64,000 nucleotides of DNA from Leifsonia sp040686855 (GCF_040686855.1 NZ_JBFBOG010000002.1:620001-684000); one strand, 5' to 3'. Counted from the first letter of the stretch, positions 1-8,590 are shown. Numbers and translations are program-made. Notes: generated by a model from the letters alone, not told the origin.

Positions 1-22
1 GCTGGAGGCCGTCGATGCCTGA
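1..22 (+). CDS. 3' end of an upstream gene (partial)
   Basis: In the frame starting at base 2 the sequence reads L-E-A-V-D-A-stop, with the TGA at 20-22. This fits the last codons of a gene that lies outside the window and overlaps the thiolase start by 8 bases, a spacing common in operons of this genome. Only six residues are visible, so neither function nor reality of the gene can be shown. Confidence 0.3.
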
Positions 23-1229
23 GCTGCGCGAGGTCGTCATCTGCTCGCCCCTGCGCACTCCGGTGGGGCGCATGGGCGGCGCGCTCGCCCCGGCGCCCGC
101 TCTGACGCTGGCCGAGACCGTGCTGCGCGCGGTGCTCGAGCGGACCGGCGTCGATCCGGCGTCGGTGGAGGGCGTGATCGGCTCCCAGGGCTACCCGACC
201 ATGGAGGCGCCCGCGTTCGGGCGCGTCGCCGCGCTGAACGCCGGCTTCCCGGTCACGACCACCGGCTACCAACTCGACCGTCGCTGCGGCTCGGGGCTGC
301 AGGCGGTCATCAATGCGGCGATGGAGGTGCAGACCGGTGCGAGCGACGTCCTGATCGCTCTCGGCGCCGAGTCCATGTCGAATGCGCCGCTGTACACGGA
401 GCAGGGACGGCGCGGGCTCCCGCCGGGCGGCCTGCTGCTGCACGACGCCCTCGCTCGGGGCCGGGAGACGGTCGGCGGCCGGAACCATCCCACGCCCGAG
501 GGCAACGTCGGCTCGGCGGAGGAGCTGCGGCGACGCTACGGCATCCCGCGCGAGGCCCAGGACGCGTTCTCGCTCCGCTCGCACCAGCGCGCCGTCGCCG
601 CGCAGCAGTCCGGCGCATTCGACGCCGAGCTGGTGCCGGTCGTGGTGCCCGGCCGCCGGGGCGACGTCGTCGTCGACCGGGACGAGCATCCCCGGGCCGA
701 CACGACGCTGGAGGCGCTAGCAGCTCTCCGCCCGATCCTCGGCCGCTCGGATCCCGAGGCGACGGTCACCGCCGGCAACTCGAGCGGGCAGAACGACGCC
801 GCGGCAGCGGCGATCGTCACCACCCCGGAGCGCGCGGCTGAGCTCGGGCTCACCCCGATGCTCCGGCTGCTCTCGTGGGCGGTGGCGGGGAACGAGCCGC
901 AGGTGTTCGGCGTCGCGCCGGTGCCGGCTGCCAATCGCGCCTTGACGCGGGCCGGACTCTCGTGGTCCGACATCGACGTGATCGAGCTCAACGAGGCGTT
1001 CGCCGTGCAGGTGCTCGCATGCCTCGCCGACTGGGGCATCGACGCCGAGGACCCGCGACTCAACCCACGCGGCAGCGGCATCTCGATCGGGCATCCGATC
1101 GGCGCGACCGGGCTCAGGATGCTCGCCACGCTCGCTCACGAGCTCCCTGCCCTCGGCGGCACACTCGCAGTCGAGACGATGTGCATCGGCGGGGGACAGG
1201 CGCTCGCCGCAGTGTTCGAGCGTGCTTGA
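15..1229 (+). CDS. thiolase family protein (acetyl-CoA acyltransferase)
   Basis: Cytosolic thiolase of 404 residues, normal family length. It would cleave 3-ketoacyl-CoA with CoA, or condense two acyl-CoAs, in fatty-acid or ketoacid breakdown. The nucleophilic cysteine is C91 in RRCGSGLQA. The other active-site blocks are NEAFA (326-330), GHPIGATG with H360, and C390 in CIGGGQALA, all in the expected order. The ATG at 15 has GGAGG (4-8) just upstream. It probably belongs to an operon whose earlier genes lie left of the window. Substrate chain length cannot be read from the sequence. Confidence 0.93.
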   Translation: MPELREVVICSPLRTPVGRMGGALAPAPALTLAETVLRAVLERTGVDPASVEGVIGSQGYPTMEAPAFGRVAALNAGFPVTTTGYQLDRRCGSGLQAVINAAMEVQTGASDVLIALGAESMSNAPLYTEQGRRGLPPGGLLLHDALARGRETVGGRNHPTPEGNVGSAEELRRRYGIPREAQDAFSLRSHQRAVAAQQSGAFDAELVPVVVPGRRGDVVVDRDEHPRADTTLEALAALRPILGRSDPEATVTAGNSSGQNDAAAAAIVTTPERAAELGLTPMLRLLSWAVAGNEPQVFGVAPVPAANRALTRAGLSWSDIDVIELNEAFAVQVLACLADWGIDAEDPRLNPRGSGISIGHPIGATGLRMLATLAHELPALGGTLAVETMCIGGGQALAAVFERA

Positions 1230-1273
1230 TGCCCTGCCCACCGCTCGGTGTGGTGCCTATCATGAGCGTGCAC

Positions 1274-1290
1274 GGGCGCCCCGGGCGCCC
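1274..1290. repeat. doubled GGGCGCCC palindrome
   Basis: The 8-bp palindrome GGGCGCCC occurs at 1274-1281 and again at 1283-1290, separated by one C. It lies between the thiolase stop and the ribosome-binding site of the glutaminase gene (GGAGG near 1305). It may be a hairpin-forming leader, a protein-binding dyad or a chance GC-rich run; no T-tract follows. Confidence 0.4.
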
Positions 1291-1316
1291 GGAGGCGATC
1301 TTGACGGAGGACCCGA

Positions 1317-2366
1317 ATGGCCTACCTCGAACGACAGACTCCGCTGCCCGACTTCTCGACCGACGCCGTCCATTCTGACGCCGTGCCCGCGCCTGGGAAC
1401 GAGGTCTCCACCGGAGCCCTTCCCGGGGCCGCGCGAGTCCATGAACTCATCGAGACCGCCCACGAGCGCTATCGCGGCCTGGACGACGGGAAGGTCGCCG
1501 ACTACATCCCTTCGCTCGGCCGAGCGGATCCGGCCCTCTTCGGCATCAGCGTCTGCGGCGTCAGGGGGCAGACCACGAGCGTCGGCGACTCCGCCCACCC
1601 CTTCTCGATCCAATCGATCTCCAAGGTGTTCGTGTTCGCGCTGGTGTGTCACGAACTGGGGCATTCGGAGGTGTCGCGTCGGGTCGGCGTCAACAACACG
1701 GGCCTCCCGTTCAACTCCGTCATGGCTCTCGAGCTGAGCGACGGCGACCCTAGGAATCCGCTCGTGAACGCCGGCGCGATCACGACGACGAGCCTCGCGC
1801 CCGGCTCGACGGCCGCCGAGAAGTGGGACTTCGTGCAGCGCGGGCTGTCCCGCTTCGCCGGTCGGCAGCTTGAGGTCGACGACGAGGTCTACGCATCGGA
1901 GTCGGCCACCAACCAGCGCAACCGGGCGATCGCCCGGCTCCTGCAGAGCTATGGGCGGGTGGAGTTCGACCCGCTTCAGGCGACCGACGTCTACACGAGA
2001 CAGTGTTCACTTCTGGTCACGGCCGAGGACCTGGCGGTGATGGGCGCCACCCTCGCCAATGGTGGAGTCAATCCGATCACCCGGGAGAAGGTGATCGACG
2101 CATCCGTCTGCCGTGACACGCTCGCCGTGATGGCGACGAGCGGGCTCTACGAGTTCTCCGGCGACTGGCTGTTCGAAGTGGGCATCCCCGGCAAGAGCGG
2201 GGTCTCGGGCGGTATCGTCACGGTCGCACCGGGCAAGGGCGGACTCGGCACCTTCTCCCCGCGACTCGACCCCGCCGGCAACAGCGTGCGGGGGCAGCGG
2301 GCGGCCCGCTTCCTCTCCCACTCCCTCGGGCTCGACATCTTCGCGTCCACCCCCGGTACAGCCTGA
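1317..2366 (+). CDS. glsA: glutaminase
   Basis: Serine-dependent glutaminase that hydrolyses glutamine to glutamate and ammonia in the cytosol. Family marks are the SxxK catalytic pair S100/K103 in FSIQSISKVF, the NPLVNAGAI block (147-155) and the ESATNQRNRAIA block near 190. At 349 residues it is longer than the roughly 310-residue enzyme core: the first 35 or so residues, rich in Pro/Asp/Ser, precede the fold, so initiation further in is possible. The ATG at 1317 is preceded by GGAGG with good spacing, which supports the start used here. It stands alone, separated from the thiolase by 87 bases. Confidence 0.93.
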   Translation: MAYLERQTPLPDFSTDAVHSDAVPAPGNEVSTGALPGAARVHELIETAHERYRGLDDGKVADYIPSLGRADPALFGISVCGVRGQTTSVGDSAHPFSIQSISKVFVFALVCHELGHSEVSRRVGVNNTGLPFNSVMALELSDGDPRNPLVNAGAITTTSLAPGSTAAEKWDFVQRGLSRFAGRQLEVDDEVYASESATNQRNRAIARLLQSYGRVEFDPLQATDVYTRQCSLLVTAEDLAVMGATLANGGVNPITREKVIDASVCRDTLAVMATSGLYEFSGDWLFEVGIPGKSGVSGGIVTVAPGKGGLGTFSPRLDPAGNSVRGQRAARFLSHSLGLDIFASTPGTA

Positions 2367-2460
2367 GACGAGGGCTCGGATCTGCGACCGCGGTAGCCAT
2401 TGCAGGTGGCTGCCGAGGGGCTTACCGTGGCCAGCCACAAACCTCTGACTGGGAGTGGAA

Positions 2461-2775
2461 ATGACTGAGAACACTGGTGACACGGGCGCGTCCCGCGTCG
2501 TGCGCGGTGAGAGCATCGTGCTGCAGATCACACCATCCGACCTCGTGACCGACCCGCCGAAGGACGCGGAGTTCGTCGGCGTCCTGACCGCGACGACGGA
2601 GGGCCGCCCGTCGTACTTCGCCGGCCATCGGATCGACGGCGAAGCGTACGACCGGGTGACGATGGACCTCGGCGACCGGGAGCGCGTCTGGACGAAAGTG
2701 GCCGACCTGGGGAACGAGGTGACGTATCGACTGACCACCGCGAACGCGTTCACGACCAGCCGCCCGATGCGGTGA
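2461..2775 (+). CDS. hypothetical protein, 104 residues
   Basis: A small acidic soluble protein that I do not recognise. It has no signal peptide, membrane segment or cysteine. The middle (residues 15-60) alternates hydrophobic and charged residues as in a beta-rich fold, and the end contains the stretch VTYRLTTANAF. ATG 2461 is chosen over GTG 2455 because GGGAG (2451-2455) would then lie 5 bases upstream. It stands alone between glutaminase and a convergent SDR gene. Codon use matches the neighbours, so it is probably a real gene. Confidence 0.65.
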   Translation: MTENTGDTGASRVVRGESIVLQITPSDLVTDPPKDAEFVGVLTATTEGRPSYFAGHRIDGEAYDRVTMDLGDRERVWTKVADLGNEVTYRLTTANAFTTSRPMR

Positions 2776-2793
2776 GACGCGCCGCGGGGCCTC

Positions 2794-3699
2794 CTACTCC
2801 GGAAGTGCTGTCCCGGTGAGCTTCGAGGCGAGCGCCCAGAGCGGTTCGGCGACACCGGGGCGTCGGGCGGAGCGGGGCAGTCTCTCGATGCGCTTCGTGG
2901 GTCCGACGAGGGCGAGCCGCGAGGGGCCGTAGTACGCGCCCTGGACGGCTGCCGGATCGGCCGCGGCGAACAGCAGCGGCTCGCTGCCCTGCTCGACCCC
3001 CTGCGAGGGCAGAAGAGTGCGCTCTCTCGGCGGCCGGGCGCCGCCGTCGAGGTTGCGGCCGGCGGTCTGCAGGTTGGTGCGCGTGTATCCCGGATGCGCG
3101 GCGGTGCTGCGCAAGGACCACCCGCGCTCCGTGGCCGTCTGGGCGAGAGTGGTGGCGAACAGGAGGTCGGCCAGCTTCGACTGGGCGTACGCGCGGCTCG
3201 CGTTGTACGAGGTGGTCCAGTTCGGGTCGTCCAGCCGGATGCGACCGAAGTTCGCCGTGCCGCTCGACATCGTGGCGACGCGCGGCGCGTCGGATTCGAG
3301 CAGGCGGGGGAGCAGCAGCATGGTGAGGGCGAACGGGCCGAGGAAGTTCGTGCCGAACTGGAGCTCGAACCCGTCCGCGGTCGCGATGCGCGTCGGCGGG
3401 ATCATCACACCGGCGTTGTTGACCAGCGTGTCGACGCGACCGACCCCGGCGGCGAACGCACGGACGCTGGACAGGTCCGCCAGATCGAGTTCGCGCACCT
3501 CGACGACCGCATCCGGGTGGGTGGACAGGATCTCCTCCCGGGCGGCCTCGCCCTTGGCGACGGTCCGGACGGCGAGCACGACCTCGGCCCCGGCGCCGGC
3601 CAAGCGCTTGGCGGATTCCTTGCCCGTGCCGCTGTTGGACCCGGTTACGATGATTCGACGGCCGGCCTGTGAAGGGACGTTGTACATTCCTGCTCCCAT
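2794..3699 (-). CDS. short-chain dehydrogenase/reductase
   Basis: Classical-type SDR of 301 residues using NAD(P). The Rossmann glycine motif is TGSNSGTGK (19-27), the NNAG structural motif is at 94-97, and the catalytic set is S145/S146, Y171 and K175 in YAQSK. The C-terminal 60 residues resemble the oxidoreductase branch related to WW-domain oxidoreductase and retinol dehydrogenase. The substrate is unknown. It is divergent from a TetR regulator; the 70-base gap holds two operator-like palindromes, so TetR probably controls this gene. An alternative start is the internal ATG at 3687. Confidence 0.9.
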   Translation of the reverse strand: MGAGMYNVPSQAGRRIIVTGSNSGTGKESAKRLAGAGAEVVLAVRTVAKGEAAREEILSTHPDAVVEVRELDLADLSSVRAFAAGVGRVDTLVNNAGVMIPPTRIATADGFELQFGTNFLGPFALTMLLLPRLLESDAPRVATMSSGTANFGRIRLDDPNWTTSYNASRAYAQSKLADLLFATTLAQTATERGWSLRSTAAHPGYTRTNLQTAGRNLDGGARPPRERTLLPSQGVEQGSEPLLFAAADPAAVQGAYYGPSRLALVGPTKRIERLPRSARRPGVAEPLWALASKLTGTALPE

Positions 3700-3708
3700 G
3701 AGTGTCGG

Positions 3709-3729
3709 TAACAGACCACTGGTCTGTTA
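3709..3729. promoter_or_regulatory. perfect palindrome, probable TetR operator (site 1)
   Basis: The arms TAACAGACCA (3709-3718) and TGGTCTGTTA (3720-3729) form a perfect 10-bp inverted repeat around a central C. It lies 10 bases upstream of the SDR start and within the divergent promoter region shared with the TetR gene. Size and position are typical of a TetR-family operator. Confidence 0.75.
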
Positions 3730-3738
3730 AGCTCACCG

Positions 3739-3759
3739 TAACAGACTGTCGGTCTCTAA
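3739..3759. promoter_or_regulatory. second, imperfect copy of the TetR operator (site 2)
   Basis: This 21-bp site begins TAACAGACTG and ends CGGTCTCTAA; it is a degenerate copy of site 1 starting exactly 30 bases further on, close to three helical turns. It ends 10 bases before the TetR start codon. Two sites on one helical face suggest cooperative binding and autoregulation. Confidence 0.65.
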
Positions 3760-3769
3760 GCGAGGTGTC

Positions 3770-4408
3770 ATGTCGTCGACCGCATTCTCCCGGGCGCGCA
3801 GCGAGGAGCAGCGCGCGGCGAGGGCGGCCGCCATCCTCGAGGCGGCGGACGCGATGCTGCGCGAGACGACGGTCGGCGAGATCAGCCTCAACGAGCTCTC
3901 TCGTCGGGTCGGCCTGGCCAAGTCGAACGTCCTCCGCTACTTCCCTTCCCGCGAGGCGATCCTGCTGCAGCTGCTGGATCGCGAGACGCGCGCGTGGCTC
4001 GACGACATCGAATCCCGGTCGTCCGAACCGCTCACCGACGCGATCGCGGCGGCCGCCGCCGCCCGGCCGGTATTCTGCGACCTGACGGCCAGCGCGTCCG
4101 GTGTGCTCGAACGGAACGTCTCCGGTGAGGTCGCAGCCGACTACAAAAGGGCGTCGCTCGCCTCGAGCGACCGGCTGGCCCGCCTGGCGGGATTCGACGG
4201 TCTCGAGTCCCCGGGCGGCCTCATCTTCGTCGGGGCGGTCATGCTCGCGATCGGGGGCATCTGGGCGTCATCGCAGCCGACCGAAGGGATGCGCGCGGCC
4301 TACGCGCAGCATCCCGAGCTGCGCCCGTTCCGCATCCAGTTCGAGACGGCCGTCCGCGAGCTGGTCGCCACGACCCTCGCCGGCCTGGAGGCGCGGGGTC
4401 TCCGCTGA
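3770..4408 (+). CDS. TetR/AcrR family transcriptional regulator
   Basis: 212-residue repressor. The N-terminal DNA-binding domain (about residues 15-65) holds the helix-turn-helix ISLNELSRRVGLAKSNVLRYF, which matches the TetR pattern. The C-terminal part is the usual variable helical ligand domain. The ATG at 3770 has GAGGTG upstream. It is divergent from the SDR gene, with two tandem palindromes between them, so it most likely represses both the SDR and itself; the inducer is unknown and could be the SDR substrate. Confidence 0.92.
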   Translation: MSSTAFSRARSEEQRAARAAAILEAADAMLRETTVGEISLNELSRRVGLAKSNVLRYFPSREAILLQLLDRETRAWLDDIESRSSEPLTDAIAAAAAARPVFCDLTASASGVLERNVSGEVAADYKRASLASSDRLARLAGFDGLESPGGLIFVGAVMLAIGGIWASSQPTEGMRAAYAQHPELRPFRIQFETAVRELVATTLAGLEARGLR

Positions 4409-4444
4409 GGCTTTTGCACCGGAGATCTCCCCTTCCGGTACGTT

Positions 4445-5293
4445 GTGGGCGTGGCGACGAGACGGCCTTCAACGGATGAACCCGCTCCACTCGGCTTCGA
4501 GACGGGGCAGGCGTCGATCAGCGGCGACTACCGAGCGGGAAACGAGGACTCGCTGTACACCTCCTCGTGGTCGGCGTTCGTCGCCGATGGCGTGGGCGGC
4601 CACGCGGCGGGCGAGGTGGCGTCCGCCACGATCGCCATCCGGCTGGCGTCGATGCTGGACGCCACCGAGGGGCGTCTGCCGGGGGAGGCGCGACTGAGGG
4701 AGCTCGTCGCCATCGCCAACGCGGACCTCGCACTGCGTGTGCGGATGGATCCCGCTCTACGGGGCATGGCGACCACGCTCGTCGGCCTGTTCTCCGACGG
4801 GGAGCGCGTGCTCGTCGCCCACTCCGGCGACTCGCGGGCGTATCGGCTCCGAGACGGCGCGTTCGAACAGGTCACGGAGGATGACTCGCTCGTGCGCGAG
4901 CTGCTGTCCGCCGGAGCCATCGCGGAAGAGCAGGTCTCGCAGCACAGGCTGAGGTCGGTCGTGACCCATGTCCTCGGCGGCGATCCGGAAGACGCGGCAG
5001 CACTGCACGTCGCATCGGACCCGCTGCGGCGCGGCGACCGCTGGCTGTTGACGAGCGATGGGCTCACCGACTACGTGCCCGCGGGGGAGATCGCCGAGGA
5101 GCTTGACTCCGCAGCAACGCCACAGGACGCTGCCGATGCGCTCGTGGCCCTGGCGCTGCGCCACCGTGCCCGCGACAACGTCTCGGTAGTCGTCGCGGAC
5201 GTCATCGAGCTCGTCGAGCCTCCGGCATACAGCCCTGTCTTCGGTGGCTCGGCCGCCGCCGATCCCGCGTCCGCGCGAACGCTGGACGGCTGA
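4445..5293 (+). CDS. PP2C-family serine/threonine phosphatase
   Basis: Metal-dependent protein phosphatase of the PppA/Stp type, 282 residues, cytosolic and without membrane segments. Metal-binding and core motifs are GDYRAGNED (27-35), VADGVGGHAAGE (46-57), HSGDSRAYRL, LLTSDGLTDYV and a final ARDNVSVVVADV. The likely partner is a Hanks-type kinase, but none is in the window. The GTG at 4445 gives the listed start; GTG 4451 is equally possible. The last 20 codons, reading PVFGGSAAADP and onward, recur in degenerate form at 8606-8665, beyond the two cell-wall-binding genes, which suggests DNA insertion at this gene's end. Confidence 0.9.
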   Translation: MGVATRRPSTDEPAPLGFETGQASISGDYRAGNEDSLYTSSWSAFVADGVGGHAAGEVASATIAIRLASMLDATEGRLPGEARLRELVAIANADLALRVRMDPALRGMATTLVGLFSDGERVLVAHSGDSRAYRLRDGAFEQVTEDDSLVRELLSAGAIAEEQVSQHRLRSVVTHVLGGDPEDAAALHVASDPLRRGDRWLLTSDGLTDYVPAGEIAEELDSAATPQDAADALVALALRHRARDNVSVVVADVIELVEPPAYSPVFGGSAAADPASARTLDG

Positions 5294-5491
5294 GTCCATC
5301 ACGCGCTGCGCGGCGGCCTCGCGACTGATCCTGGTCGCGTTGGAGTCGTCGATCAGGTCGTAGAACGCCAGCATTGGCGACGATTCAGCGTCACGATATC
5401 TCCGAGCCTCGGTCTTCCTATATGACTGGTCTTCACAGCAAGTATTGATGTCCAAAATTAGTGAAGCCTTTCCATGGAAAAAGGAGTATCG
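5294..5491. other. intergenic stretch: possible minus-strand remnant, then AT-richer promoter region
   Basis: The first 85 bases keep coding-like composition. Read on the minus strand from an ATG at about 5379 they give MLAFYDLIDDSNATRISREA and onward, running without a stop into the PP2C gene; it looks like a broken gene piece but I cannot name it. From about 5380 the DNA becomes clearly AT-richer and ends with the 12-bp palindrome TTTCCATGGAAA (5469-5480) and the Shine-Dalgarno AAGGAG (5481-5486) of the next gene. No other gene is seen. Confidence 0.5.
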
Positions 5492-7453
5492 ATGAACGCT
5501 CTGTCCGCCTGGGCGCGACATGCTGCGACGGTCGGTCTGGTCGCTCTGCTCTCGGCCGCTACGGTCGCGGCGCCGACGGCATCGGCGTCGGCAGCGCCTG
5601 ATTCGACAGCCACACCACAGCTCGCAGAGGGGGGAGACAACGACGCCGTCGCGTTCGACTTCGACACCAATCAGCGGATTCAGGACCCGTTCGCGGGCTC
5701 GGCCACCACCGGTGGGTACGCACTGTTCGACGGCGCCTTCGTCAACGCCTTCGAGTTCACGGTGAAGCTGATCAGTTCACCGCGCGTCGAGCAGTACCGT
5801 TCCACCTTGCAGGCGGTCGCCACGGAGCTGAACAACGCCGGCCTGGCGAAGATCACCATCGCACCGGGAGTCTTCCCGGATGTCCCGCAGCCCGCCGCGA
5901 AAGAGATCGTCTTCCGGACAACGACCACGAGCCCGTGCGGGCCAGGGTTCGCTGGTTGTGGCGGACCGTCGCGGGACTTACGCGCCACCGGCGATAGCAA
6001 CAAGCTGGTTCTTGCAGGCAGCGTGTGGATTTATCCCGTCGTCGACGGGTACACCGCGAACCAGAAGCGGCACGTCGTCGCTCACGAGATCGGCCATGCG
6101 TTGGGGCTGCAGCACTACAGTTCCCCGCACAACGGTGTGCTGCAGGTGATGCACCCGAGTGCGTACGACGCGGTCAGCTTCGAGTCCGGCGACCGCGCCG
6201 GCCTGCAGTACCTCGCTCGAGACATCCCGCCGTTGGGAACGATCGACACCGTCGCCCAGTCGTCCGCCGGCACGTTGCGGGTCACCGGGTGGGCGTTCGA
6301 CCCGGACGGCAAGGCGGCGGCCACTGTCCGCCTCACCATTGACGGGGCGACCGTTGCACAAACCCTGACGAACGTTCGACGTAGCGATGTCGAGAGCTAC
6401 TACGCCCTGCGGAATTCACCCGCACGCGGGTTCGATCTGACGATCTCTGTCGGTCAGGGGCTGCACTCGTTGTGCCTCACGGCACAGAATCTCCCACGAT
6501 CCACCTTCAACCAAGTCGGATCGTGCCGTGCAGTGACCACCGGGGGCGGCTTCGTAACCTCGCGAATCTCCGGTGCAGACCGATTCGACTCCGCTGTGGC
6601 CGTCTCGCGTGAGGCGTATCCCAACACGGCTCCGTCGGTCGTGGTGGCCAGCGGCGAGTCGTTCCCAGACGCCCTGGCCGGCGGCCCGGTCGCGGCCAAG
6701 CTCGGCGGGCCTCTGCTTCTCACCCTGGGAGGTTCGCTACCCGCATCGACCTCTGCCGAGATCTCACGGCTCAAGCCTGCTCGCATCCTGGTGGCCGGCG
6801 GTACCGCTTCAATCTCGGACGCCGTGGTTGCTGCACTGCAAAAGCTGGCGCCGGTAACGCGCGTGGGAGGAACGGACCGCTACGAGACTTCCCGGAAGCT
6901 GGCACTGTACGCATTCCCGTCCGCCGCGACCGTCTACGTCGCATCAGGAGATGCGTTCCCGGATGCTCTCTCTGGAGGCAGCGGCGCCGGCGCTGTCGGT
7001 GCGCCCCTGCTGCTCGTGAGCGGTCCCGGAAGCCCGGCCGATCTCGCCACAGCGACGCTCGCGAAGGACCTGCGGGCGACCAAGGCACGCATCGTCGGTG
7101 GACCGGCGTCGATCGGGGAAGCCACCGTCACCGCCGTGGCGAGGACGGTCACGGACACCAAGCGGGTCAGCGGCTCGGACCGCTTCGCGACCGCTGTCGC
7201 TGTAAGCGCCGACGCGCTGCAGCCGGCTTCCACGAACCGTGCCTTCATCGTCAACGGGATGAACTTCCCCGACGGCCTGGTGGCTGCACCGCTTGCCGCG
7301 AAGCTGAAGAGCCCGATGTTTCTCTCGCCGGGCTGGTGCATCGGCTCAGACAGCGTGAACGAAATGGTCCGTGTCGGTGCCAGCAAGCTCACTCTGATCG
7401 GCGGGACCGCCGCCCTGACTCCTGAGGTCGCCGCAACCCAGATGTGCGGCTAA
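5492..7453 (+). CDS. secreted metzincin-type protease with cell-wall-binding type 2 repeats
   Basis: 653-residue exported protein. A signal peptide (about residues 1-35, ending ASASAA) leads into a protease-like domain. HEIGHALGLQH (198-208) is the HExxHxxGxxH zinc site of metzincins, followed by a Met-turn-like VMHPSAY about 12 residues later. After a linking domain (about 240-350), three type 2 cell-wall-binding repeats start near residue 358, with motifs such as RISGADRFDSAV, FPDALAGG and VAGGTASIS. These repeats attach clostridial and actinobacterial proteins to the envelope. ATG 5492 is preferred to ATG 5474 because AAGGAG lies 5 bases before it. Base composition is AT-richer than flanking genes, hinting at transfer. 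Substrate unknown. Confidence 0.85.
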   Translation: MNALSAWARHAATVGLVALLSAATVAAPTASASAAPDSTATPQLAEGGDNDAVAFDFDTNQRIQDPFAGSATTGGYALFDGAFVNAFEFTVKLISSPRVEQYRSTLQAVATELNNAGLAKITIAPGVFPDVPQPAAKEIVFRTTTTSPCGPGFAGCGGPSRDLRATGDSNKLVLAGSVWIYPVVDGYTANQKRHVVAHEIGHALGLQHYSSPHNGVLQVMHPSAYDAVSFESGDRAGLQYLARDIPPLGTIDTVAQSSAGTLRVTGWAFDPDGKAAATVRLTIDGATVAQTLTNVRRSDVESYYALRNSPARGFDLTISVGQGLHSLCLTAQNLPRSTFNQVGSCRAVTTGGGFVTSRISGADRFDSAVAVSREAYPNTAPSVVVASGESFPDALAGGPVAAKLGGPLLLTLGGSLPASTSAEISRLKPARILVAGGTASISDAVVAALQKLAPVTRVGGTDRYETSRKLALYAFPSAATVYVASGDAFPDALSGGSGAGAVGAPLLLVSGPGSPADLATATLAKDLRATKARIVGGPASIGEATVTAVARTVTDTKRVSGSDRFATAVAVSADALQPASTNRAFIVNGMNFPDGLVAAPLAAKLKSPMFLSPGWCIGSDSVNEMVRVGASKLTLIGGTAALTPEVAATQMCG

Positions 7454-7490
7454 GCCCAGAACTCCAACCCTAGAAAGGACGAAGATCATC

Positions 7491-8534
7491 ATGTCATCAC
7501 ACAGACGCACTCTCGCTACGGCGATTGCAGCTTCCATCGTCGCGACGGTGGCTTTCACCGCCCCAGCAGCAGCCCAGACCGACCGGCTCGACGCGCCGCA
7601 TCTCGTTGGGCGTCTTGCCGGCGGCGACCGCTTCGAAACGTCCGTCGCCGTTTCGAAAGCGGGACACCCCGGCGGCGCCAAAGTCGCGTACATCACGAGT
7701 GCCCTCGGCTTCGCCGACGCTCTCTCCACCGCACCCGCGGCCGTGAGTCGCGACGGCTCGCTGCTGCTTACCCAACCATGGGGGATCCCGGCCGCGGTCA
7801 GCGCCGAGCTTACCCGCCTGCACCCGGACCGCATCGTCATCGTTGGAGGGACCGCCGCGGTCGGACCCACAGTGGAGCGCGCCCTCACCGAGTTCACCGG
7901 AGCCGTGGAACGCGTGAGCGGCGCAGACAGGTTCGCGACCTCGCGAGCCCTGGCGGACACCTTCACCGGCCCTGTGGACACCGTTTACCTGGCAAGCGGA
8001 TTCGACTACCCCGACGCCCTGTCCGCTGGCGCGGCCGCCGGCGCCAAGGGTGGCCCAGTCATGCTCATCGACCCCCGCAGTGGCGCACTCGATGCTGCCA
8101 CGAAGGCCGTCATCCGGAAGCTCCAGCCCACGTCGATCGCGGTAGTCGGCGGTACCGCTGCCATTCCCGAGAGCACGGTCACGCAAGCGAAAACGCTTGT
8201 CACCACTGTAGTGCGACTGGGAGGAAGCGACCGGTTCGAAACGTCGGCCAAAGTCGCCGACACGCTCCCTGCAGGAACCACGGGATACATCGCCTCCGGC
8301 CTGAACTTCCCGGACGCTCTGGTCGGCTCCGTCATCGCCGGCGCCACCAAGCGACCTCTCTATATCACCCAACCCACAAGCCTGACCTGCCCCATCTGGT
8401 ACAGCATGCTCGACGGCGGCATCACCGATCTCACTGCGATCGGTGGAACCCGCTCCCTCACGGACACCGCCACAAACCCCGGCTGCGATGCCCTGCCTCC
8501 AACCGACTTCTCCGACTTCCAAAGCAGCAACTGA
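7491..8534 (+). CDS. secreted cell-wall-binding type 2 repeat protein
   Basis: 347-residue exported protein made almost only of three cell-wall-binding type 2 repeats (about residues 40-130, 135-230, 235-330) after a signal peptide ending TAPAAAQ (about residue 28). Repeat signatures include GGDRFETSVAVS, FADALSTAPA, IVGGTAAVGP, SGADRFATS and GGSDRFETS. It has no catalytic domain and could be an adhesin or a wall-anchored partner of the protease 37 bases upstream, with which it is probably co-transcribed. AAAGGA lies 8-9 bases before the ATG. Composition matches the preceding gene rather than the chromosome around it. Confidence 0.85.
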   Translation: MSSHRRTLATAIAASIVATVAFTAPAAAQTDRLDAPHLVGRLAGGDRFETSVAVSKAGHPGGAKVAYITSALGFADALSTAPAAVSRDGSLLLTQPWGIPAAVSAELTRLHPDRIVIVGGTAAVGPTVERALTEFTGAVERVSGADRFATSRALADTFTGPVDTVYLASGFDYPDALSAGAAAGAKGGPVMLIDPRSGALDAATKAVIRKLQPTSIAVVGGTAAIPESTVTQAKTLVTTVVRLGGSDRFETSAKVADTLPAGTTGYIASGLNFPDALVGSVIAGATKRPLYITQPTSLTCPIWYSMLDGGITDLTAIGGTRSLTDTATNPGCDALPPTDFSDFQSSN

Positions 8535-8590
8535 TTGCGAAGACTAGGCGGACATCGCCGCGTACTCAGCAACCCCGACGGCGTCGCTGA

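Noticed and set aside
5492..8534. Prophage or insertion-sequence origin for the wall-protein island
   Set aside because: No phage or transposase gene and no terminal inverted repeats are present; only the duplicated phosphatase tail and the base composition speak for insertion.
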